Assembly (NCBI RefSeq): GCF_024519725.1
Contig: NZ_JALJRK010000036.1
Location: 1-59,812 of the forward strand
Reading direction: 5' to 3'
Source: Microvirga sp. Mcv34
GTDB lineage: Bacteria > Pseudomonadota > Alphaproteobacteria > Rhizobiales > Beijerinckiaceae
DNA length: 59,812 nucleotides
Shown in pieces: positions 44,116 to 52,646 of this stretch; position 1 is the stretch's first letter; every line of letters starts with the position of its first letter. A model generated the notes under the pieces. The model was not told where the DNA came from. It did not search any database and saw only the letters and a list, made by a program, of their open reading frames with translations. A program made the position numbers and the translations under genes.

Positions 44116-45444
44116 ATGCAGCCAACCTCAATCCAAGAAGGCGTTTCTGCCGCCTTCGATTCCTTGCTTGGCGACCGCCTTGCAATCCTCTGTGGTGCAG
44201 GGCTCTCTATGGCGGAGCCAAGCTCCTTGCCGAGTGCGGCAACGCTGGCGAGGGAGGCCAAACGCAAGTATGACGCGCAGTATGGCGCTACCCGAGATCC
44301 GCTACCACCCGGCATTGAGGACCAGGCGGAGTTCTTCTTCCGCCGCGGTGAGCTTGCGACGGTCTATCTCCGCAACCTGATCGACCCGAACGCTTTCGCC
44401 GGGCACCCCAATTCCGGCCATCACGCGGTCGCCGACCTGCTCCTTGTCCGAGGGCTTCGGATCGCCGTCACGACCAATGTCGACTGCATGATCGAAGCGG
44501 CCGGACACATGCTTTTTGGTCAGATCGGCATGGGCATAGATGGCGTCAGCGTCGCCAGGCTTCCGCCCGTATCCTCGCCTCTCCTAAAAATTCACGGCTG
44601 CCGAACCTGCGATCCCGACAATACGGTCTGGGCTCCCGGCCAGATCGATGCCGACCCTGTGGCGCAGCGCATCGCCTCAAGCGAGAAGTGGCTGAGCGCC
44701 AACCTTCTCGACCGGGACCTCCTCGTCGTCGGGTACTGGAGCGATTGGGACTATCTCAACGCCGTGCTGGAACGCACGCTAGGGGCTGCCCGCCCGTCAA
44801 AGGTCATCGTCGTCGACCCTGCAGACAGCGCTGCATTTCCCGAAAAGGCCCCCTCACTTTACGCCCTGGGCCAGAGGGCAGCGGCCGGCTTCCATCATGT
44901 CAGGGCGTCAGGGGCAGAGTTCCTCGACCGCCTGCGGCTGGATTTCTCGAGATCGTTCGTGCGCCGTGTCCTGTTCTCGGGCCGAGACGAGTTCGAGGTT
45001 GAGACCGGCAGCTTGGCCGAACCCGCATGGTTCGAGCTCCCGGACGCCGACAACGATACATTATGGCAGATGCGCCGGGACCTGGAAGGGCGCAAACCAC
45101 GCGAGCCATCTCGCGAAACCGTTCCTCCGGAAGAGGCGCTGCTTGGGCTTATCCTGTTGAAGCTGAGGGCTGGCGGCGCAGTCCCTGACGGGCCATACTG
45201 GCGCTTGAACGGCCGCCTGATCCGGGTCCTGCGTACGCCCAACCAGCCGCTCCACCGAGTAAAGGCTGACTTCGAGCGAGAGACGGCACCGTCCGTAGCG
45301 CCAGATATCGTCATTGCCGTGGGTGCCGAGGCTTACCCGCTCCCGTCCGATATCGTCCGAGGCGCGACGACGCCGACCATCACGCGGGGGAGCTCGAGCC
45401 GCTGGCTCACCCGACCTGAAGCCGTCCAGGAGTTGGGCCTATGA
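44116..45444 (+). CDS. SIR2-domain protein, Lamassu LmuA-like effector
   Basis: A 442-residue protein. Sirtuin-fold NAD-binding motifs: LAILCGAGLSM (GAG-S, about residue 27), VTTNVDCMIEAA (about 120), LLKIHGC (about 162), then DRDLLVVGYWSDWDYLNAVL with the Asp-Trp segment typical of defence SIR2 domains. In defence systems such domains deplete NAD+ when triggered. The C-terminal ~150 residues are unrecognised. It is gene 1 of three with 4-bp overlaps (45441/45444 and 45974/45977). Gene order SIR2, small middle protein, SMC-like ATPase matches LmuA-LmuC-LmuB (DdmA-B-C). Confidence 0.85.
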   Translation: MQPTSIQEGVSAAFDSLLGDRLAILCGAGLSMAEPSSLPSAATLAREAKRKYDAQYGATRDPLPPGIEDQAEFFFRRGELATVYLRNLIDPNAFAGHPNSGHHAVADLLLVRGLRIAVTTNVDCMIEAAGHMLFGQIGMGIDGVSVARLPPVSSPLLKIHGCRTCDPDNTVWAPGQIDADPVAQRIASSEKWLSANLLDRDLLVVGYWSDWDYLNAVLERTLGAARPSKVIVVDPADSAAFPEKAPSLYALGQRAAAGFHHVRASGAEFLDRLRLDFSRSFVRRVLFSGRDEFEVETGSLAEPAWFELPDADNDTLWQMRRDLEGRKPREPSRETVPPEEALLGLILLKLRAGGAVPDGPYWRLNGRLIRVLRTPNQPLHRVKADFERETAPSVAPDIVIAVGAEAYPLPSDIVRGATTPTITRGSSSRWLTRPEAVQELGL

Positions 45445-45977
45445 TCGACATCACATCGGCCAGCGCCGAAATCCTGTCGGAGGCCGGCTTCTCCACGGAC
45501 ATCATCGACCTGGGCGAGCGAACCGGACTTGCGTTCGAGAGCGACACCGTCCTCGGGTTCCTCATCGCTTATGACGGCCCAGAGGACCTATTGGCCGCTT
45601 GGGACAAGGATGCCGAGCGGGCTGTCGCGTCCCAACAGTTCGGCCTCCGCCGCGCAGGCCAAAAGGCATGGAATACCTACATGGTCCTGCTCGCCAGACG
45701 GGATGCCGACTTTGCCGGCGCGACGACCCTGGGAGCGATCGAGGAGGACCTCGTAGGCACGCGTAAGATCGCACGGGCCGGCATTGCCGACATGTCGGAT
45801 CTGCGGGCTGCCCTCCTGCCGCTGCTCCCGCTTCAAGCCGCCCCCATGCTCGAGGCCGTCAACATGCCCGACGAGATCCGCGAGCGCACGACCGAGCTGC
45901 CTGTGCGCGCAATCGAAGCCTTCTTCTCGAACGCCGACGAAGCCGCGATCATTCAAGTCCTAGAGGAGGCACCGTGA
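45441..45977 (+). CDS. middle component (LmuC/DdmB/ABC-3C MC-like)
   Basis: A 178-residue helical protein with ATG overlapping the SIR2 stop. Near residue 105 it shows IEEDLVGTRKIARAGI, a signature found in middle components of ABC three-component systems, where it precedes the ATPase gene. WNTYMVLLAR lies upstream of it. No catalytic or membrane features are seen. In Lamassu complexes the middle protein links the SMC-like ATPase with the effector. It is assigned from motif and operon order; direct similarity to LmuC needs a profile search. Confidence 0.72.
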   Translation: MIDITSASAEILSEAGFSTDIIDLGERTGLAFESDTVLGFLIAYDGPEDLLAAWDKDAERAVASQQFGLRRAGQKAWNTYMVLLARRDADFAGATTLGAIEEDLVGTRKIARAGIADMSDLRAALLPLLPLQAAPMLEAVNMPDEIRERTTELPVRAIEAFFSNADEAAIIQVLEEAP

Positions 45978-47998
45978 AGCTCGCCTATGTCGACCTTTGC
46001 GGCTTCCGCGGGTACCGGAAGCCGATCCGCATCGAGTTTGCCGAACGGTTCACCATTATCGACGGCCGAAACGGCGTCGGAAAGAGCACGATATTCGATG
46101 CGATCGAATTCGCGCTGACCGGCACCCTGAGCAAGTACAACGACGCGAAGGCTGCCGGCCAGTCCGTGGCGGACTACATCTGGTGGACTGGCAAGGGACC
46201 GTCCCCGGACGATCGGTACGTCGACGTCGGTTTCCGGAGCGGGGATGAGGAGATCAACATCCGCCGCACGCAGTTCGGGGAGCCCGATCCCGCGCAGCTG
46301 GAGAAGGTTGCCGCAAGACTCTGCGACTCCGCTCTCGCCCCCCAATCGCCGTTGAAGCAACTCTGCTCAACCTCGATCATTCGGGACGAGCACATCGCCA
46401 GCCTCAGCCTCGACCTCAAGGAAACGGAGCGATACGCGCTCCTGCGCGAGGCGCTCGGAGCCAACGACGCGGACGAGTGGATCACGAAGGCTTCGCAGCT
46501 TTTGGCCGCGTCAAAGCGCAGAACGACTGCGGCGCAACAGGAAGTCACCGCGGCAAACAACGCCGTCGCGCTCACCGCCCGTCGGATCGATGAAGTCCGC
46601 GCAGGCCTCGTCGCAGACGAGGTCATGTCCGAGGCAGTTGCGCGGCTACGACTGTTCGCTGACACGCAAGCGTCGCCAGACAAACTCGCGGGTCCAGTCC
46701 GCGAGCGCCTTGCCGCCGCCGTCGCACGCATCGACGCGCTTGAAAGCCTCGCCTCCCGGTGGGAGGCGGCCCGCGAACAACGCCTGCGCCTGCCAGACCT
46801 CGCCAAATCCCGGCAGGAGGCAGAGGACGCCAGCGACGACGCCGCAGAGGCGTTGAAGACTGTGTCACAGAAGCCTGCAACAGCGTCTGCATCTGCCCTG
46901 GCCGCGCAAGCTCGCGACTTGATCGGCCTGATTTCGCTCGGCCGCAAAGTCGGCCTCCAGGGCGGATGCTGCCCGCTGTGCGCGAAAGGCCAGCCGCACG
47001 AGGACTTTGAGAACGGCATAGCGGTCGCCGAAGCACTCGCGCGACGGCTGGACGACCAAGCCGCTGAGGAGGCGAAGCGCGAGCAGGCAATCGAGGCGGC
47101 CAAGAGCGCTCTTGCGACCGCTCAAGCGAATGCAGCGGCGTGCTATGCCGCCTATCGCAAGGTGGAGGACTTCCTCAAGACGTTCGACAACGACCTCAAG
47201 CTGAATGGCTTGGCGGAAGGACCGACACTCGACGAAATCAAGAACCGTCAATCCGAGCTCCGGACATCAATCGAGGCCGCTCGCAAGGACCTGCGCATTC
47301 TTGAGACGCTCCGCCTCAGCGGCGAACTTGAGAGGGCCCAACATGCCGAGGCCGAAGCCAAACAGATCCTCACGCGGACCCAGGAACGGGCCGGTCAAGC
47401 ACGGCGGGCTGAGGCCGTAGCGTCCGCCATCCATGATGCGGCCCGAAGGGCAGCCAGCGAAACCCTCGATCGGCGGCTTGATCGGGTTCTTCCGCTCATG
47501 GCGGAGTTCTACCGTCGACTGCGTCCGCATCCGGTCTGGCGCGACATCGAATACTCCATCCGAGGCGACGTGAAGCGTTTCCTGAAGCTCCAAGTCGGCG
47601 AGAACCTCAATCCGCAGTTTCTCTTCTCCAGCGGGCAACGAAGGGCGACCGGCTTGGCATTCCTGCTATCCATCAACGTCTCGCTGGCATGGAGCCGGTG
47701 GCGCACGATCCTGCTCGACGACCCAGTCCCGCATGTCGACGACTTCCGCACCGTCCATCTGGCGGAGGTCGCCGCCCAGCTGGTGGCGGAGGGGCGCCAG
47801 ATCATCTGTGCGGTCGAAGATGCAGCGCTTGCGGACCTCCTTTGCCGACGGCTGCCGGTCGACCGGCTCGGCGGTGCCAAACGCGTCACTCTCGGCACGG
47901 ATTCGGACGGTGCGCTCGCGAAACTGAACGAGCGTGACCTTTCGCCAATGATACGCCGGGCACTTGTCAGCCAGCCGGAACGCTCTGTGGCAGGATAG
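45974..47998 (+). CDS. Rad50/SMC-like ATPase with zinc hook (LmuB-like)
   Basis: A 674-residue ATPase. The N-terminal head has Walker A IDGRNGVGKSTIFDAIEF (about residues 30-47), followed by coiled coils (about 165-320 and 355-490). The zinc hook CCPLC is at about residue 333. The C-terminal head has the ABC signature LFSSGQRRATGLAFLLS (about 552) and Walker B ILLDDP (about 580), then HVDDFR. This is the sensor ATPase of a Lamassu-like defence operon: it would recognise foreign DNA ends or plasmids and release the SIR2 effector. Length and order match LmuB/DdmC. Confidence 0.88.
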   Translation: MKLAYVDLCGFRGYRKPIRIEFAERFTIIDGRNGVGKSTIFDAIEFALTGTLSKYNDAKAAGQSVADYIWWTGKGPSPDDRYVDVGFRSGDEEINIRRTQFGEPDPAQLEKVAARLCDSALAPQSPLKQLCSTSIIRDEHIASLSLDLKETERYALLREALGANDADEWITKASQLLAASKRRTTAAQQEVTAANNAVALTARRIDEVRAGLVADEVMSEAVARLRLFADTQASPDKLAGPVRERLAAAVARIDALESLASRWEAAREQRLRLPDLAKSRQEAEDASDDAAEALKTVSQKPATASASALAAQARDLIGLISLGRKVGLQGGCCPLCAKGQPHEDFENGIAVAEALARRLDDQAAEEAKREQAIEAAKSALATAQANAAACYAAYRKVEDFLKTFDNDLKLNGLAEGPTLDEIKNRQSELRTSIEAARKDLRILETLRLSGELERAQHAEAEAKQILTRTQERAGQARRAEAVASAIHDAARRAASETLDRRLDRVLPLMAEFYRRLRPHPVWRDIEYSIRGDVKRFLKLQVGENLNPQFLFSSGQRRATGLAFLLSINVSLAWSRWRTILLDDPVPHVDDFRTVHLAEVAAQLVAEGRQIICAVEDAALADLLCRRLPVDRLGGAKRVTLGTDSDGALAKLNERDLSPMIRRALVSQPERSVAG

Positions 47999-48075
47999 CA
48001 AATGCAACGATCCTGGGAGTAGCTTGCAACCTGCATCAGTGATTCAAATTCGGTCACGGATGCCGCCGCGTTCGA

Positions 48076-48660
48076 TCAAACGACTAGGCCGACGACAGTG
48101 CCGTTGCGGTTAACCAGTGCGATTTTGATACCGGCCCGACTGACGAGCGGGCGTTCCCGCCAGACCTCAGCCAGCCGGCGGAAAAAAAGCGTGTCCGGCA
48201 CCGCGACGACCGCAATGTCGTCGGCGGAAACGTCGAACAGGAGCGTCTGGCCAAGCGCCGTCGTGAGCAGCGAGTGCTCTGCGCGTCCGGCCTTGTGGAC
48301 CAGGGGTCCGTTCGTGCATTCCGCGATGATCCGGCGGCCGTCGACCGTCGCGACCACATCACCTTCGCCCGGCCGCGAGTGCACCCGGATCGTCTTGTCA
48401 CCGCGCCGGTAAGCGCCGGTCCAGGCGTTCCGGCCGAGCTGCGGCTCTTTGATCGGCTCCCATCCAGTGACCGCCATGAAGCGGCCGATATCAAAGGTAA
48501 CGGTCTCGCGGACCTTTGTGCTGGCAGCGTCGATCGCGACGCTGGCCATCGCACCGGAGCCAGGAAGCGACAGGATGAACTCGGCGAGCCGCAGGGCCAC
48601 TTCGGCTTCCAGCATGCGGCCGACTGGCAATCCGAGCTCTGACGAAGCTTGGTCACTCAT
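48076..48660 (-). CDS. restriction-endonuclease-fold protein, degenerate active site
   Basis: A 194-residue protein from ATG 48660. The segment GDVVATVDGRRIIAECTNG has the strand order of PD-(D/E)xK nucleases, with Asp and Glu but CT where the E-x-K lysine would be. The following helix RAEHSLLTTALGQTLLFDV and strand AVVAVPDTLFFRRL fit the same fold. The missing Lys suggests a non-catalytic or altered domain; a Lys at HKAG could substitute. It converges with the lmuB-like gene at 78 bp and may be a defence-linked accessory or an unrelated neighbour. Confidence 0.55.
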   Translation of the reverse strand: MSDQASSELGLPVGRMLEAEVALRLAEFILSLPGSGAMASVAIDAASTKVRETVTFDIGRFMAVTGWEPIKEPQLGRNAWTGAYRRGDKTIRVHSRPGEGDVVATVDGRRIIAECTNGPLVHKAGRAEHSLLTTALGQTLLFDVSADDIAVVAVPDTLFFRRLAEVWRERPLVSRAGIKIALVNRNGTVVGLVV

Positions 48661-48707
48661 TCCGTTCGGCAATGGCTTGTTCCGTCTTATCGCCGCACCG
48701 AGCGCTT

Positions 48708-49514
48708 CTATGCCATGCTCGGGTGATCAGCTTGCTGATCGGCTGGAAGAGCCTCCCTGGCCCGAGCCGACAGCTCGATCCGGTTCCGGCCAGAACGCTT
48801 GGCGAGGTACAGTGCCTCGTCGGCCTCCGAGTACAGCCGCTCGAACGGCTCCGACTGATCCCGGATGGCAACGCCGGCTGACATCGTGATCCGGACCGCG
48901 CCGCCGGGCGTGACAAACGGTGTGGTCTCGATCGCCCGCAACAGGTCACGGAGCGCGGGAATGATCTGGTCGAGCGAGGCGTTCGAGGAAATAAGAGCAA
49001 ACTCCTCCCCACCGAGGCGTCCTACTAGCCCGTGGCTGGCCAGACGTTGGGTCATGATCCGACCGACAGCCCGGAGCACGGCATCGCCGGCCCGATGGCC
49101 ATAGGTGTCGTTCACGGCCTTGAAGCGGTCGATGTCCGCGATGACCAGCACCATCGTCCGTGAAGTTGGAGCCTCGCTGGCCTCCATCAGGGCGCGTCGG
49201 TTGGGGAGCCCCGTGAGGGGATCAGTGCGGCTGAGATCCTCCAAGGCGTCCTTAGCGCGCTGCAACTCCCATTGCGCGCGAGCGAACATTGTGGCGACTG
49301 GCGTTGCGATCACGGTCACGGCGACGACCGTCACGGCCCACGACCTGAGGGCAGTTGTCCACGTGGAGAAGAACAGGAGTTGCTGGGTGATATCGATCGC
49401 AAGGGCGACAACGAGGCTGAACACGGTCACGAAGACGACGTAGCGAACGAGATCACGCCGGCTGGCAATCGTGGGTCTCGTCAGGCGGGTCAGGAAAGAT
49501 CGGACAGGGGGCAT
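48708..49514 (-). CDS. GGDEF diguanylate cyclase
   Basis: A 268-residue protein. Two membrane spans at the N-terminus (VRYVVFVTVFSLVVALAIDI and LRSWAVTVVAVTVIATPVAT) anchor a GGDEF domain: RTDPLTGLPNRRALMEAS, LVIADIDRFKAVND, RLGGEEFALI (GGEEF active site), and ITMSAGVAIRDQSEPFERLY. It should make c-di-GMP. The I-site RxxD is not clear. No sensor domain beyond the membrane region is seen. It is separate from the EAL protein of region 3. Confidence 0.93.
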   Translation of the reverse strand: MPPVRSFLTRLTRPTIASRRDLVRYVVFVTVFSLVVALAIDITQQLLFFSTWTTALRSWAVTVVAVTVIATPVATMFARAQWELQRAKDALEDLSRTDPLTGLPNRRALMEASEAPTSRTMVLVIADIDRFKAVNDTYGHRAGDAVLRAVGRIMTQRLASHGLVGRLGGEEFALISSNASLDQIIPALRDLLRAIETTPFVTPGGAVRITMSAGVAIRDQSEPFERLYSEADEALYLAKRSGRNRIELSARAREALPADQQADHPSMA

Positions 49515-49750
49515 TGTTCTCTGCTCGGTGGGCCCCGCCTGTTACCATGCCTAGGTTAATTTCCCAGGCAGGGGTGGTATCGCATCGGACTTCTCGCCTC
49601 CGTTCAGGCCTTCGCCTCTAATGCAATTCACCTGGTGAAGCGGCTGAGCATGCTGCCTGTGACCGGGGATGAGGCCCTGCGACAATTCTGCACCCACCGG
49701 GCTGTAGCAGTCTTTGACACAGGACTGCCGGTATGGCCATGGTTTGTTCC

Positions 49751-49981
49751 ATGCCGATTCGCAAATCCATGAATGTCTCGCTCACCCCTGAACTCGAACG
49801 CTTCGTCGCCGGGCGTGTCGCCTCGGGCCGCTACCAGAACAACAGCGAGGTCGTCCGCGCGGCACTGAGGCTGCTGCAGGTCCAGGAGAGTAAGGACGTC
49901 GTCGGGATCGACGGCGCCGAACCACAACCATCCAAAGCTCCGTCATCCGTGAACCCCAATGCCGACCCGTTTGCTTCGTAA
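49751..49981 (+). CDS. ParD-family antitoxin-like protein, orphan
   Basis: A ribbon-helix-helix protein, 76 residues from ATG 49751. The RHH core is MNVSLTPELERFVAGRVASG and then NNSEVVRAALRLLQVQE, typical of ParD. The C-terminal tail (VNPNADPFAS) is not toxin-binding-like. No parE follows: the next gene, an HWE kinase, overlaps this stop by 23 bp. Either the antitoxin has lost its toxin or it now serves as an autonomous DNA-binding regulator of the kinase operon. Confidence 0.78.
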   Translation: MPIRKSMNVSLTPELERFVAGRVASGRYQNNSEVVRAALRLLQVQESKDVVGIDGAEPQPSKAPSSVNPNADPFAS

Positions 49982-51758
49982 GCTGCTCCAATCGGACCGC
50001 GAGCGCTTCCTTGAGAGCCTGCTTGAGAGCGCGACCGACTACGCCATCATCACCCTCGATCTCGACGGCTGCATCACCAGCTGGAACAGCGGAGCCGAGC
50101 AGGTGCTGGGCTGGTCCGAGGCCGAGGTGCTGGGGCAGAACGCCAGCCTGTTCTTCACCCCTGAGGATCAGGATGCGGAAGTTCCGGCCCAGGAGATGGC
50201 AATCGCCCGCGATTATGGCCGGGCGTCTGACGAGCGCTGGCACGTCAGAAAGGGCGGCGAGCGCTTCTGGGCCAATGGCTCCCTGATGCCACTCGTCGAC
50301 GAAGCCAGTGGCGTGATCGAAGGCTACCTCAAGATCCTGCGCGACCGCACCGAGCAGAGGCTGGCCGAGGAGAAGACCCGCCAGAGCGAAGCCTTCCTAC
50401 GCGGCGTACTGGAGAGTTCGGGCGACACGATCACAGTCCTCGATCTCGCGGGCCAGATCGAGTTCATGAATGAGGCTGGGCTGCGGGGAATGGAGGCCGA
50501 AGACGCCGAGGCCATCCGGAGCCTCCTCTGGGCAAGCCTCTGGGAGGGAGACGGGGCCGCCGCAGCTGGGGAAGCCATGTCGGCCGCCATGACTGGCGGC
50601 ACCGGGCGCTTCAGCGGCTTGGCCAAGACCCTGAAGGGCACGCCGCGCTGGTGGGACGTGCAGGTCACGCCGATCGCTGGTTCCGACGGCCGGCCGGACA
50701 GGCTGCTGGCGATCTCACGGGACGTGACGGATCACAGGCAGGCCGAAGCCACCTTGCGCGAGACGGTCGAGCGCTACAGCCTCGTCACCCGCGCCACCAA
50801 CGACGCCATCTGGGACTGGGACCTCGTGCGCAACCATGTCCAGTGGAATGAAGCCCTCTACACCGCCTATGGCTACACTCCCCACGAGATCGAGCCGAGT
50901 GGCGAATGGTGGTTCGCTCACATTCATCCTGATGACCGTCAAAGGGTTGAGGACGACATTCGCTCGGCGATCGCAGGGGGCGGCGAAGAATGGAGCCATG
51001 AGTATCGCTTCCGGTGTGCTTCCGGCCACTACGCGACCGTGTATGACCGCGGGTACATGGTGCGGGATGCGGCAGGGCGTCCGGTACGCATGATCGGCGC
51101 GATGCTCGACATCACTGCCCGCAAGCGGGCGGAGCAGGAATTGGAGATGGTCCATCACGAGCTTGGCCACCGGCTCAAGAACGTGCTGACGATGGTCCAA
51201 GCAATCGCCTCCCACACCCTGCGCAACGCTCCGTCCATGGAGGTCGCCCGCGAGACCCTCGCGGCGCGGCTGGTCGCGCTGGGCAAGGCCCAGGACCTGC
51301 TCATCACCAAGAGTTCGGAGGAGGCCGAGATCGGAACGCTGGCCCACGCGGTGCTCGAGGCTCACCGCGCTTCGGAGCCGGAGCGCTTGCGCATCCGAGG
51401 CCCGCGCGTGCGCCTCAGCCCGCAAGCGGCCTTGTCCCTGGCCCTGATCCTGCACGAGCTCGCCACCAATGCTGTCAAATACGGGGCGTTGTCCAATGAG
51501 CAGGGTTATGTCGACTTGGTCTGGACAGTGACTGAGACCACGCCGGCGTGCTTGGCCTTGCGCTGGTCGGAACACGGCGGTCCGAGGGTGGCCGAGCCCC
51601 AGCGCAATGGATTTGGCTCGCGCCTGATCACCCGCGGCCTGGCGGGCGACATCGGCGGCGACGTGACGCTCAGCTACGAGCCCGCCGGCGTGGTGTGCAC
51701 CATCACGGCTCCGCTTGACAGTCTAGCCGCCTCCTCCGTTCAGGAGACCGCCGCATGA
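49959..51758 (+). CDS. PAS-domain HWE histidine kinase (2)
   Basis: A 599-residue soluble kinase. Three PAS-type domains: SATDYAIITLDLDGCITSWN (about 28), SSGDTITVLDLAGQIEFMNE (about 155), and TRATNDAIWDWDLVRNHVQW (about 280). Phospho-acceptor HHELGHRLKNVLTMVQAI (His about 402), ATPase HELATNAVKYGAL, WxE in LRWSEHGG (about 536) and GFGSRL. It overlaps the ParD-like gene and precedes a receiver (40 bp) and a convergent NepR-like gene, so it likely feeds a stress phosphorelay. Confidence 0.9.
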   Translation: MPTRLLRKLLQSDRERFLESLLESATDYAIITLDLDGCITSWNSGAEQVLGWSEAEVLGQNASLFFTPEDQDAEVPAQEMAIARDYGRASDERWHVRKGGERFWANGSLMPLVDEASGVIEGYLKILRDRTEQRLAEEKTRQSEAFLRGVLESSGDTITVLDLAGQIEFMNEAGLRGMEAEDAEAIRSLLWASLWEGDGAAAAGEAMSAAMTGGTGRFSGLAKTLKGTPRWWDVQVTPIAGSDGRPDRLLAISRDVTDHRQAEATLRETVERYSLVTRATNDAIWDWDLVRNHVQWNEALYTAYGYTPHEIEPSGEWWFAHIHPDDRQRVEDDIRSAIAGGGEEWSHEYRFRCASGHYATVYDRGYMVRDAAGRPVRMIGAMLDITARKRAEQELEMVHHELGHRLKNVLTMVQAIASHTLRNAPSMEVARETLAARLVALGKAQDLLITKSSEEAEIGTLAHAVLEAHRASEPERLRIRGPRVRLSPQAALSLALILHELATNAVKYGALSNEQGYVDLVWTVTETTPACLALRWSEHGGPRVAEPQRNGFGSRLITRGLAGDIGGDVTLSYEPAGVVCTITAPLDSLAASSVQETAA

Positions 51759-51797
51759 GCATGGAACCTTCCCGCAGGGATAGGCTTTGTGCGGGTC

Positions 51798-52175
51798 ATG
51801 ACTGAGACTGACCCTGCCCCGCGCTTCGTCCTTGTCGTCGAGGACGAGCCGATTATCCGCATGAATGCGGTCGACATGCTGGAAGAAGCTGGATTCGAGG
51901 TTCTGGAGGCTGGCAACGCCGATGTGGCCCTCAAGCTTCTGGAAACCCGCGCACATGAAATCGCGGCGCTGTTTACGGACATTCACATGCCAGGCTCGAT
52001 GGATGGTATGGCCCTGGTTGCCTTGGTCGCCGAACGTTGGCCGCACATCCGGCCTTTCGTCACGTCAGGGCACACAACACTTCGGAATACCGACATCCCT
52101 GATCATGGCCGCTTCCTGGCCAAGCCCTATCGTTCGGCGCAGCTCACCGCAGTTGTCGGCGAGGCGTTTGGATAG
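51798..52175 (+). CDS. single-domain response regulator, HWE-kinase partner
   Basis: A 125-residue receiver with ATG 51798 (a GTG at 51789 is an alternative). Acidic pair VVEDEPII, acceptor Asp in LFTDIHMP, Thr/Ser in FVTSGHT, and Lys in FLAKPYR are intact. There is no output domain. It follows the HWE kinase by 39 bp on the same strand and is its likely phosphate acceptor. It resembles the receiver at 28575-28970 (MDG and RP/KPW patterns). Confidence 0.9.
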   Translation: MTETDPAPRFVLVVEDEPIIRMNAVDMLEEAGFEVLEAGNADVALKLLETRAHEIAALFTDIHMPGSMDGMALVALVAERWPHIRPFVTSGHTTLRNTDIPDHGRFLAKPYRSAQLTAVVGEAFG

Positions 52176-52208
52176 GCGTGCGCAAGCCATCCGGGTCGTG
52201 GATCAGAT

Positions 52209-52409
52209 TCATACGTCGTTGGCCGAAAAGGATCTCCGGTCGGCGTCATTGAGCTTGGCGATCAGGGGAAGGAACCGCTCAGGCGGCGGCTCCTTGAGAT
52301 AGCTCTTGTAAAGCTTTCGCAAGGCGACACCCAGCATATGGATGCTCTCGCGCTGCGAGAACGTCAGGGGCGCGGGGATGGAACGTCCACGGTTGTTTGT
52401 CTCCGACAT
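52209..52409 (-). CDS. NepR-like anti-sigma factor (2)
   Basis: A 66-residue protein. The NepR core pattern is GVALRKLYKSYLKEPPPERF followed by LPLIAKLN, parallel to the protein at 27853-28074 (GRQLQQNYQSMLKEPAPDRI). The N-terminus is polar. It is convergent with the receiver (33-bp gap). With HWE kinase and receiver it resembles a second, reduced general-stress set lacking EcfG and PhyR. An EcfG-like promoter may lie upstream (52450-52475). Confidence 0.72.
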   Translation of the reverse strand: MSETNNRGRSIPAPLTFSQRESIHMLGVALRKLYKSYLKEPPPERFLPLIAKLNDADRRSFSANDV

Positions 52410-52443
52410 GGCGACTCGCTGTGCAATTCACTCGGGCTCGTGA

Positions 52444-52617
52444 GAGGCGAACACGCCCAATGACGAACCGGTTCCCACGGCAAGACTCGCAGCATTGCAG
52501 GCTTTCGATTCCAGTCGGGCTTCACTGGCGGACCTTCTCGTCGTCGCGGTCGCTGAACCCTCGGAGGAGCGCGTCGAAGCCCCTGCCATCTGGACTGCGA
52601 CGAGGGACTTCCGTTGA
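52444..52617 (+). pseudogene. open frame without a start, paralogous to 43713 peptide
   Basis: The frame is open from just after a TGA at 52441 and ends TGA at 52615. No ATG or GTG is in frame; TTG is the only candidate start. Its end EPSEERVEAPAIWTATRDFR parallels the 41-residue protein at 43713. It lies antisense to the NepR-like promoter region and may be a remnant or a leaderless start. Confidence 0.4.
52450..52475 (-). promoter_or_regulatory. possible EcfG-type promoter of the NepR-like gene
   Basis: On the minus strand, GGAAC, 17 bases, TGTT. This is one mismatch from GGAAC-N16/17-CGTT, and the leader to the NepR-like start is about 40 nt. Confidence 0.4.
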
Positions 52618-52646
52618 TCCGCCCCGCCGTGCCATAGGTGCCCGTC

